Positions 21,352 to 30,613 of a DNA stretch of 64,000 nt are shown here, in pieces; position 1 is the first letter of the stretch; each line of letters opens with the position of its first letter. The notes below the pieces were generated by a model. That model saw only the letters and a program-made list of their open reading frames with translations. It had not been told where the DNA came from and did not search any database. The position numbers and the translations under genes are program-made. This stretch comes from Scalesia atractyloides (taxonomy: Eukaryota > Streptophyta > Magnoliopsida > Asterales > Asteraceae): positions 13,373,501 through 13,437,500 of the forward strand of contig CAMTDV010000013.1 in NCBI GenBank assembly GCA_947069175.1, given 5' to 3'.

Positions 21352-23808
21352 TGTCACACCCCGATTTCCAACCAAAATCCATACATCGGTGGGCCCAGGT
21401 GGGGAGTATCGTGACGTCCGTTGATAATCATCATAGTCAATTAAACATGGCACAATGGAAGTCTTGGAGTAAAATTACTATTACAAACCGAATATTCGAA
21501 AATACAAAATAATATGCAGGCTCGTAATAGAAGATCAACAGGCGGATCATAAATTTACATGGAAAGAATATAAAACAGACTTTGGGTAGATTTAGGATTT
21601 GCAAGATCCTCTATCACTACCGAGCACTTCCAGCCTATTTTCGTATTGTACCTGCAGTTTAGTCTTTTGAAAATACGTCATCTTTCGCTGGTAAATACAC
21701 CCAACCGACTCATTTTGAAAACATTTCAAAAATGTTTTAAGTGCGTATCAGCACAAAATCTTTTTATAACTTAGGTTAACTGACCGTCCAACCTTGTTAA
21801 CATATTTACATGCTTGTCCATACATACGGGGCTCGGTACGGAGACCGAGACACAATTAACGTACACACCACTTTGGACTCACGAAGGAGTCAATTCCTCC
21901 CAACCTTGTGGGAATGCATAATTGAGTGTCTATCGGGTGTATGCCTACACCCGCGCTAAGGTCGTGGCCATTTCTATTGTAATGAGCCGAGGATATCCAG
22001 GACACGGTAGTTAACCCCCGATGTTTAAATTATCAAACAAAACTGACTAAAACAGAATATGCGAATTTACTATCCCGAACCGGCGTTCGATTGATCCCAT
22101 TTCCTACCAAGCGGTAATAATTTACCGTAACCCAAGCCCGTATAGGGGAAATAGGTTGAGGGTATTTACCTGAGCTAGTCTTCTTTTAATTTTTAATAAC
22201 TCGGCCGTACACAAAAGGACTAAGTGCAGATAGCATTTACCGGCAAGTCTCTAGTCTGGATTATAGGATAAACTCACCAATTAAATACTAACGGTCTTAT
22301 TTAAGTCATTGACTTAGACCGACTAGCGTACTTGATCAAAACGTATGACGCTAGATTAAAACGATGGTTGGATAGAATGTAGTTTAATCCCAATAAGTAC
22401 CTTGACTTTTTTAATACGGTAAACTATTAACATTCTGGATTTTGAGATTAAAATGATAAGGTTAAACCCGTTTCGGTTAATTTTCGTAAAATAGTTACAT
22501 ATACTTAACCGTGTGCACATTAGTGATATCGGGTAACCGGATAAGTCATGGACAAGTTCTATATGCCATTATATTTTAAATAAGTTAAGATATCAGTAGG
22601 ATATCAACTTGTATGCCCGTTATGTTTTTAAAACGAAATTATGCCTTGTAAGGGCATTTCGGTACTTATACACCGCATAAAAGGAACTTGAACATATTTT
22701 AAGTTTATAATCATGAGTATTCTGGAAAAATATTTTATTTATGATACAATATCAGTAGGATATCAATTATATGTGTAAGTTACCTTTTATGACCAAACTA
22801 TGCACCGAAGGGCATTTTGGTCATTTTACACATAGTTTGTAAATTATTTGGGATTCTGAGTTTATAACATGCACCTACTGTAAATATATTTAAAATAAGT
22901 TTTAAATCAGTAGGTATCAAGTGTTGGTCAATAATATGGTTTAAAACCATACTATGCGCCGAAACGGCGCTTTTGTCGTAAATGACGTCTTTATGCGATG
23001 TTTATGAAAACTGATGTTAAGGTCAAATTAAAATGCTTCGAATATGTTATTTAATATAAAGTATCAGTAGGTAAATGATTTACCTTGAAAATATTGATAA
23101 AATTCATTTTATGAGCCACAAGGGCTAAAACCGTCATTTATCGACATAGTTTAAGGATTTGCTTGAAAACTCAGTTTACACATTAGTTTAATATCCCAAA
23201 TAATCCTACTTATAATATTACATTAGTAGAAACTCATTTTCAAGTTCAATACCATTTAAAACCTTGTTTTATACAAAAAGGACATTTTGGTCAAAGATGG
23301 CATAATTATGGAACTTGCGCATAAACTTGGATTCTGATTATGATCATGTAATATAACCTCATAGGGTTATGGTACATTATATTATGATCATAATGCAACT
23401 TTAGATCAGTATCTAACTAATCTAAATCGGGTCAGAATCGAAAGTCAAAGCAGAAGTCAAGTTTCACGACTTTCGGTTGCGAACCGACCCTAGAACTGAA
23501 ATTGACGAGCCGAACATGTTCTTACATGTTAAAATAATTATTACCAAGTTGTTTAAGTGTCAAAACAGGTTTCATAACACATATAAGATCAATTTGTGAT
23601 TTTTCGAAAAATGGCCTGTTTAACTTTTTAATAACTTAACTTTGACCCGTCAAGCAAACGTGATCTTCAGGATGTGCCCTATATAGGGACTAACACCTAC
23701 CTTATTGCGATCACTTAGCCATGTTCATTTCGAACAATGGCTGGACCATAATGGTCTTAACCGAAAGACAAAGCGTTTTCCGCAAAACGCTTGACTTTTG
23801 GCTATAAA
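21352..23808 (-). repeat. D 3' LTR, first part
   Basis: Begins TGTCACACCCCGATTTCC on the plus strand and aligns with 44205 to about 46625. It contains four degenerate tandem units of about 157 bp (22592, 22751, 22906, 23063), each with an ATCAGTAGG motif and a following segment of the type GGGCATTT-GGT. It is interrupted at 23809 by element E; the flanking ATAAA is duplicated. Confidence 0.9.
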
Positions 23809-23996
23809 TGTAACGTCCGTAAAAAAAACGGATTTTACCAAACCCGCTCCGTTTATTAACCGAACAATCAGTTAAAAATTTCGTTGCGAATTTAATGCCC
23901 AAAATAATTTTAAACGATACATAATTAATTATTATATTGGAATATATAATTTGTTTTTGAAAAATTGTTAAAAATAATGAAATAAAAATTAAATGT

Positions 23997-24085
23997 TTCT
24001 GCCGGGTTTCGAACCCGGGTCAGTCAGCCGGGTCAACGACTTAACACTCAACTCTCCAACCACTGCGCCACTAGTGTTTCTTGTT
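23997..24085 (-). other. tRNA-like module with perfect T-arm (E 5' LTR)
   Basis: On the minus strand an A-box-like TGGCGCAGTGG is followed by GGTTCGAAACC in a T-arm with perfect CCGGG/CCCGG pairing. It is antisense to E and upstream of its TATA-like box. The copy in the 3' LTR (30800-30890) has one change in the T-loop (TTCAAAC on the plus strand). Confidence 0.65.
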
Positions 24086-24278
24086 AATTATTAGAATCAA
24101 TTAATTCATAACATGTTTTTCCGAATTCAAAACCGGCGCCCAAATGCAGTTGTCGGAAATCCCGGCGATCTCGCGAGATTGGACGGTTTCTTTTATTCTT
24201 AACGTAAACTTTAAACTCATCATCGGTTATAACCGACGCCTGAACCCGCGACACAAGCTATAACCGCCGGAAAACGTA

Positions 24279-24674
24279 ATGACTTTGAATCAAGTCGGAA
24301 ATTGGACCAAATTCATCGACGACTTGCCTTATAAGTACCCCCTCAAACCTCTGCAAGCTTTTTCGCTCAAAACCGCACCTTTACCCGACGTAATTTCATT
24401 CGCCGGAAAATTTCTGTACATCGCCGGAAAACCGAACCCTTCACTTCTGAGCCTTACTAAACCCCCTGAGCTTATACCGAAGTCACCCACATCCTTTTCA
24501 AGCTTTCTGAAGACTCTCTGCTGCAAGACACACGTCGCCGGAAGTGTTTGCTGTCACCGGAGTTTCGCCGGAGAAACAGAGGAGTCCAGTCGGTATACCT
24601 TACGCTTAATCCTTCATTCTTTTTATTTAATCTCACATGTAATTAACCATCAGACACTAACGAACATGATTTAA
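24279..24674 (+). CDS. Small LTR-encoded frame, possible leader ORF
   Basis: A 131-codon frame covering the region just after the LTR promoter. It aligns with the B2 LTR frames through PYKYP, SLLSLTKP, LIPKSPTSF, CCKT, RSFAG and TEE. The equivalent in the E 3' LTR is broken by a one-base deletion near 31145. No known domain is recognised. It might be a leader peptide or upstream ORF, or an accident of conserved DNA. Confidence 0.3.
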   Translation: MTLNQVGNWTKFIDDLPYKYPLKPLQAFSLKTAPLPDVISFAGKFLYIAGKPNPSLLSLTKPPELIPKSPTSFSSFLKTLCCKTHVAGSVCCHRSFAGETEESSRYTLRLILHSFYLISHVINHQTLTNMI

Positions 24675-24770
24675 TCATCGAACCAGTCGGACTTCCGATT
24701 CTGGTTAAAATCAACGAAGAAGACGAAGTTTCTGTAGTGTATAAGTATAATTAAAATCAAGTTATTACTC

Positions 24771-25353
24771 GGGTTAGACACACAGTCCAGCGGTGGACTG
24801 TGTGCACATTAAACACGTAAACGTCTCGAGTTCGAATCTTGTCCCACGCATGCTTGCCTTAATAAAAATGTCTTTTTGTTAACCGAACCGGAGTCACCGC
24901 TGTATATGTTAAGTATAATAATAACCGGAATAATAACCAAGATAGACACACAGTCTAGCGGTGGACTGTGTGTATGTTTAAATCACAGGACACGAGTTCG
25001 AGTCCGGGCTAGCGCACCGGCCCGGATAATTATTAAACTTTTATTTAAGACAGAAATGGAAATGTTCAGTTTGTATATAAGTATAATAAAAATCGGTTTA
25101 TATAACAAGTTAAACACACAGTCCAGCGGTGGACTGTGTGTTAACCTAAACCACAGGTCCTGGGTTCGAGACCTGTGGAGAGCACCGGTCCGATTCACTA
25201 AAATCTTTTTAGAAATAAGTTGATTTTCGGATTAATCTAATTAATATATAAATATAATTAAAAACAGAAATATTTCGGGTTAGACACGTAGCTCAGTTGG
25301 TAGAGCTGCGTGCACGCGTACGGGAGGTCTCGGGTTCGAGCCTCACTCAGCGC
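24771..25353 (+). repeat. Array of four tRNA-like modules (E 5' LTR)
   Basis: The modules start near 24771, 24942, 25108 and 25276. The first three have an 11-bp hairpin (CACACAGTCCA, loop GCGG, TGGACTGTGTG; the second has one T for C change). The fourth has the tRNA D-arm-like TAGCTCAGTTGGTAGAGC inside a longer stem. The B-box-like motifs are AGTTCGAATCT, AGTTCGAGTCC, GGTTCGAGACC and GGTTCGAGCCT. In the third the motif lies in the loop of a second perfect hairpin, CCACAGGTC/GACCTGTGG. The linkers share TATAAGTATAAT. The array lies downstream of the TATA-like box and so in the RNA leader. Confidence 0.78.
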
Positions 25354-26431
25354 ACACTTACACGCATACGAACCGGTCAAACAGTCAAGGTCAACGGTCA
25401 ACGGTCAAAAAAGTCAACTTTTTTTATTATTTTTATTTATTTATTTTAATTAAAAATCAATTAAAAATACTTAAAAATAACATTTTTAAGGTTAGAAAAT
25501 AGCCTTAAACTCACAAAAATACACCCAACAATCCTACTAAAATGGATTAATAAAATCCGTTTACTTACCGAACCATAATGCTATTTATCTAGGTTAATTT
25601 CACTCGTGGTTAAAACCACTTCGCGTGCATTCAACATCATCAACCGAACGCACCCACTGTGAGTGAATCTTACAACTCCCCTTTTTTTTAATTACACGTT
25701 TTGGGATGTGTCATGTGTCACAAAATAATTAACTCGTTTATTTAAACTTGTGCCATACCATATCGTGATCTAAACTTAGATTGTTTATATTGTTGTAATT
25801 ATGTATTTCATTTTGTCAACTTATATGAAATTCATTCATTAAGCCCATCAGTTCCTCGTGAGAGACGAGTTGAGCAACGCGTGCCTCAAAACCAATCCAT
25901 TATTGTTCATGTGTGTATTATTGAGTTTATATTGTTTGTAGTTATGTCTTTCATATTATCATGTTTATGCAATTCATTCATTAGGCCCATCAGTTCCTTG
26001 TGAGAGACGAGTTGAGCAACGCGTGCCTCTAAACGATTCATTATTGTTCATGTGTGTATTGTTTAATATTAAATTGATTTATGAATAAGTTTATATCTAT
26101 TTTTACTCATGTGTGGTTGTTCACTTTATTTCATAATCAATTAAATAAACTTGTTCAAATGTTTTTCATAGGATTCACTCGCCAACTTTTTGTTGATCCA
26201 AAAACCCTTTTACACATACAGGTGAACAGGATGAAGCAAGGAAAACATAGGAAATGCCTTAGAAGAAAACAATGAAGCCTAGATTGATATTTAGGACATG
26301 TTGTAATATTGATTGTAATTTTCCATTAAAGTGTATTAATGAATATGAAACGTTAAAATAAATGTCATGAGCTTTGATGATAACCCAATCATGCCCCGAT
26401 CACCTTTTCCGCTGCGGGTCGGGGTGTGACA

Positions 26432-27214
26432 GATTGGTATCAGAGCCATGACTATAGGGATATAAGATAGGTTATTAGACCCTTAGAGCCTATACTATAG
26501 TCTGCCTAAATTTTAATTGATTAGGTGGTTACATACAAACTTGTGATATTTATTTGTTTCATATTTGTTTATACTTACAGTCAAACATACATACTTATAT
26601 ACATATTCATTATACATATATATCAATGTTCATATATTCAATTCATTTTCATACTCTCATTATTCAAAGATTTTGTTGCAATTTTCAAATCTCATCAAAG
26701 TAAGTTCTGCGACGGGCATGTAGTAACTGGAAGGGTACAAGTACCGGTAGTCGGAACGTCCTGTCTAGGTAGGCATTCGTATAAATCCAATATAACGGAC
26801 CAGTTTGCCTACCTGGGGACTAACGATGAGAGTACGAAGGACCTATTAGGCCAAAGCATGCCACACCAAATGTCGTTCGAACTAACCCACTTTGAGGTGT
26901 CACCGTGTCTACACCTGGACACATTCCGAATATCACACGTTGTATACATATTTCTCGATTTTCTCCGGGTTTTAGTGTACGCAACCAGGCTAACACATGC
27001 GAACCATATGAAAAACCCGGTATTCATGGGGGCCCACATGATTACGAAGGTGAAGTATGGCGGCATGTAGGGCCTAATGGCGAGCAAAGCCCAAGACATC
27101 CTATGGATGTAGTAGATTTATTTTTCTATAATTATTTTATGAACGTTCATTCCTGAATGCGACCCATGATCCCAAAAGCATCCAACTCATACTATTGACA
27201 TGTATTCCTTGTAG
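26432..27214 (+). other. E leader with primer site and upstream frame
   Basis: Three bases after the LTR, TGGTATCAGAGCC (26435-26447) matches the initiator tRNA-Met primer motif. A 181-codon frame at 26525-27070 has a hydrophobic first 45 residues and then the stretch shared with B2. The last ten bases before the gag ATG, TTCCTTGTAG, look like a splice acceptor. Confidence 0.75.
26525..27070 (+). CDS. Conserved frame upstream of gag, unknown
   Basis: An open frame of 181 codons between the primer site and gag. The first 45 residues are rich in I, F, L and Y and could form one or two membrane segments. The rest contains DQFAYLGTNDESTKDLLGQ, shared with the 147-codon frame of B2 (13746-14189), while element B has stops here. 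No known domain is recognised. E and B2 are nearly identical in DNA here, so an open frame in both is weak evidence; a non-coding leader remains the simpler view. Confidence 0.3.
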   Translation: MVTYKLVIFICFIFVYTYSQTYILIYIFIIHIYQCSYIQFIFILSLFKDFVAIFKSHQSKFCDGHVVTGRVQVPVVGTSCLGRHSYKSNITDQFAYLGTNDESTKDLLGQSMPHQMSFELTHFEVSPCLHLDTFRISHVVYIFLDFLRVLVYATRLTHANHMKNPVFMGAHMITKVKYGGM

Positions 27215-28600
27215 ATGTCTTCTAACCACGCCCGTAGGAAGATGAGAGCAGGAAAAGCCCGCGAGCGCATGGCTGCCCTAATCGCTCAACAAATGGCTGC
27301 CGTAATACCCAACATTGTAATCCAAGTACAACAAGCACTTACCGCTAATCCTGTCAGTCAAGAAAACCAAAACATTATCAACTCTCCCCCAAATACCACT
27401 AAATGCACCTACAAGCATTTCAAATCATGCGACCCTCCGAAATACAAAGGGACTGAAGGCGTCACCGCTCTCCTCCATTGGTTTGAAGAAATGGAGAACA
27501 CTTTTCTAAATTGCGATTGTCCCGATGATCGCAAAGTGCGATATGCTACCGGTCGTTTATATGGAATAGCACTTACTTGGTGGAATACAGAGAAGGCCAA
27601 ACGAGGTGTGGAAGATGCTATGACTTTAACTTGGAATGAATTAAAAGAAATCATGACCAGACGATTTTGCCCAAGAAGCGAAATCAAGAAATTAGAAGAT
27701 GAGTTCTATTTGTTGAAGCAAAAGGAAGGCGACCACACCACGTACAACAAAAGATTCCTCGAGTTACATCAAATGGTTCCCAACATGTTCACTCCCCTCT
27801 ACCGTTTGATCGAGCACTACATTCGAGGTCTTCCGTCAAAGATTCAAGACTCTGTAATAAGTACCACACCTGCAACTTTGGAAGCAGCAATGGAGCTAGC
27901 AACAGCGCTCACCGAGAACCGAATCCAGAACAAAGACTTCAAGGAGGAGAAGAAGAAGGATAAAGCATCGACTGAAACCTCCGACTACACCCAAACCGAA
28001 TCCCCTTCTCAACCCAATTCTAAGAGAAAAAGAGACGGGCAACTTTTCGCTGCTATCCAACGAAATCAACCAATTTCACACGCCATACCCATCCAAGCTA
28101 TCCCAATCACTCAAGTGGCACCCAACTCAACTTACCCAAATAAGAAACCATATCTTGGACCTCACCCTCGATGCATCAACTGTTTTTACCACCATCCCCT
28201 TACCTTACCTTGTCGACTATGTGCAACTTGTGGACGCTATGGTCATTTGAGCAAGGTTTGCCGCACCTTTCAAAACCAAATCTCTCCCCCTACTCAAAAC
28301 ATGGTCCAAACCTATCAACAACCCCAATACCCCATGTTCCCATATGTTCGAGCTTGTTTCAATTGTGGCGACCCTACCCACTTTAGAAACACGTGCCCTC
28401 GATTGGTTAACATCATAAACGCTCAAGCCCAATCAAACCCAGTTAACCAAGTAAACCAAGAAAACCCAACCGCTAGGCCACCAGCAAGAGGAAGAGTCTT
28501 CAACATCAACGCCAATCCTGTCGAAGATAATGACGGCCCAAACGAGGATACCCAACTAGTCCTCTTCACCGAAGATCCAGATTTGACTCCAATCGTTTAG
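27215..28600 (+). CDS. gag: E gag polyprotein, intact
   Basis: A 461-residue capsid/nucleocapsid protein that would assemble virus-like particles in the cytoplasm. A basic N-terminus (about residues 1-30) is followed by the retrotransposon gag domain (about 65-240), with CTYKHFKSCDPPKYKG, WFEEMENTFLNCDC, GIALTWWNTEKA and TYNKRFLELHQMVPN. Then come a K/E-rich linker (about 245-285), a KRKR basic patch and cysteine clusters: a HPRCINCFYHH region, the knuckle LCATCGRYGHLSKVC and a standard CCHC knuckle CFNCGDPTHFRNTC. An acidic C-terminus ends at TAG. The ATG follows TTGTAG directly and agrees with the B gag start. No frame for protease follows. It is the only undamaged gag in the window and may serve family members in trans. 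Confidence 0.92.
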   Translation: MSSNHARRKMRAGKARERMAALIAQQMAAVIPNIVIQVQQALTANPVSQENQNIINSPPNTTKCTYKHFKSCDPPKYKGTEGVTALLHWFEEMENTFLNCDCPDDRKVRYATGRLYGIALTWWNTEKAKRGVEDAMTLTWNELKEIMTRRFCPRSEIKKLEDEFYLLKQKEGDHTTYNKRFLELHQMVPNMFTPLYRLIEHYIRGLPSKIQDSVISTTPATLEAAMELATALTENRIQNKDFKEEKKKDKASTETSDYTQTESPSQPNSKRKRDGQLFAAIQRNQPISHAIPIQAIPITQVAPNSTYPNKKPYLGPHPRCINCFYHHPLTLPCRLCATCGRYGHLSKVCRTFQNQISPPTQNMVQTYQQPQYPMFPYVRACFNCGDPTHFRNTCPRLVNIINAQAQSNPVNQVNQENPTARPPARGRVFNINANPVEDNDGPNEDTQLVLFTEDPDLTPIV

Positions 28601-30613
28601 TTTTATGTTTTTCTTTATGTTTTAGAATCACATAGAACCAATCATAACTTAAGGATAAAGCCAATGAAACTTTGACAAGAATATGGTGGATACGCCACTG
28701 GTACTTCCTATATATAAGTATTCTTGTCAAAGGATCGGAGGCATTATCAGGCGGTTATAAGAGGTTCCATGTATAGGTTGTTTGTGTGATTATTGTTTAG
28801 ATTAAATTTATTATTTTCAGTACATGCAATACGATCGGCTCCGTTTGATTGAGCCTTGATCGCACAGACATTTTCATTTTCAGTACATGCAATACGATCG
28901 GCTCCGTTTGATTAAGCCTTGACCGCACAGACATTTTCATTATCAGTATCTTGTGGTTGTTGTGTTTGTTGTAGAGTCGCATAGAACTAATCATAACTTG
29001 TGGATAAAGTCAATGAACATTTGACAAGAATATGGTACTTCCTATATATAAGTATTCTTGTCAAAGGATCGGAGGCATTATCAGGCGGTTATGAGAGGTT
29101 CCATGTATAGGTTGTTTGTGTGATTATTGTTTAGATTAAATTTATTATTTTCAGTACATGCAATACGATCGGCTCCGTTTGATTGAGCCTTGATCGCACA
29201 GACATTTTCATTTTCAGTACATGCAATACGATCGGCTCCGTTTGATTGAGCCTTGATCGCACAGACATTTTCATTATCAGTATCTTGTGGTTGTTGTGTT
29301 TGTTGTAGAGTCGCATAGAACTAATCATAACTTGTGGATTAAGTCAATGAAAATTTGACAAGAATATGGTGGATACGCCGCTGGTACTTCCTATATATAA
29401 GTATTCTTGTCAAAGGATCGGAGGCATTATCAGGCGGTTATGAGAGGTTCCATGTATAGGCTGTTTGTGTGATTGTTGTTTAGATTAAATTTATTATTTT
29501 CAGTACATGCAATACGATCGGCTCCGCTTGATTGAGCCTTGATCGCACAGACATTTTCATTTTCAGTACATGCAATACGATCGGCTCCGTTTGATTGAGC
29601 CTTGATCGCACAGACATTTTTCATTTTCAGTATCTTGTGTTTGTTGTATTGGTTGTAGAGTCACATAGGACTAATCATAATACACTGATAAAACCAATGA
29701 AAATTTGACAAGAATATGGTGGATACGCCGCTGGTACTTCCTATATATAAGTATTCTTGTCAAAGGATCAGAGGCATTGTCAGACGGTTATGAGAAGTTC
29801 TATGTAGGATTTAGTAGTTTCTTGGTAACTAATCATAACTTGTGGATAAAACCAATGAAAATTTGGCAAGAATATGGTGGATACGCCGCTGGTACTTCCT
29901 ATATATAAGTATTCTTGCCAAAGGATCAGAGGCATTATCAGGCGGTTATGAGAAGTTCCATGTAGGATTAAGTATTGCCCTGGGTTAAAATTTGTGTTAC
30001 ATTTATATCATATCGCTATTTAAAGAAATTGGATTGTGTTCCATTTCTACATAAACTAACCTCTCCATCCTAACAAACGAGAGAGGAACTATCACCATTC
30101 AAACATATATGCTATCAGAATGTGGATTTAAATATTAGCTGTTGTGTTTATTTATGTTCTATAGTCATAGAACCAATCATAACTTACTGATAAAACCAAT
30201 GAAAATTTGACAAGAATATGGTGGATACGCCGCTGGTACTTCCTATATATAAGTATTCTTGTCAAAGGATCAGAGGTATTGTTAGATGGTTATGAGAAGT
30301 TCCATGTAGGTTGTAGTACTAGAAGTTTTGCCTTAGGATATAACCATATCCTTCCAAACATATCCAAACTCTTATGCATGATACCATATTTAGCGAATCA
30401 ATTCTGCTTATCAATACTTTTTACAGTAGGCAACAAAAAGCGATTCCTGTAATAGGGTACTTAACCCTTACAAGGAACGTTACCGCCTCAAACAAAAACT
30501 TAAAACCTTACTTTTTCTAAGCATGTAACTGTCAAACTAAACACCATCATTCTTTTAGTCAAACATATCACTATTTAAATTTCGGAACGAAATTTCTAAA
30601 AAGCAGGGGATAC
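28601..30613 (+). repeat. E tail of tandem hairpin repeats
   Basis: Six copies of the hairpin start at 28671, 29030 (shortened loop), 29354, 29704, 29862 and 30206. Each stem is TTTGACAAGAATA/TATTCTTGTCAAA, and the loop holds CCTATATATAAG. In the 29862 unit both arms change together (GGCAAG and CTTGCC). Six GATC/GCTC palindromes lie between units. The tail ends with the GGAACGTTACCGCCTC segment and the polypurine tract. It encodes no plausible protein. Confidence 0.88.

Larger units (their letters stand above)
23809..26431 (+). repeat. E 5' LTR
   Basis: From TGTAACGTCCG to CGGGGTGTGACA. In order it holds a minus-strand tRNA-like module (23997-24085), a CTTATAAGTACC TATA-like box (24331-24342), a conserved small frame (24279-24674), a CGGTATAC potential splice donor (24591), four tRNA-like modules (24771-25353) and two hairpin-bearing units with GTTCCT(C/T)GTGAGAGACGAG (about 25850 and 26000). 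Confidence 0.93.

Noticed and set aside
21271..21453. Minus-strand frames at D LTR starts (also 44104-44307)
   Set aside because: They cover LTR ends and, in the first case, the C-D junction; no domain or conserved frame.
24771..25353. Functional tRNA genes
   Set aside because: D-arm- and T-arm-like pieces are clear but acceptor stems do not pair and the spacing is irregular; they are called tRNA-like modules instead.
27409..27687. Antisense frames over gag genes (also 13178-13456 and 6736-7185)
   Set aside because: They are shadows of the gag coding strand and share its conservation.
28797..29624. Repeated frames with SVRSRLNQTEP and IKAQSNGADRIAC on the minus strand of the E tail
   Set aside because: They come from the palindromic tail repeats and recur only because the DNA repeats.
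29705..30452. Frames starting MTRIWWIRRWYFLYIS in the E tail and their B2 counterparts
   Set aside because: These are readings through the 61-bp hairpin and adjacent repeat, not genes.
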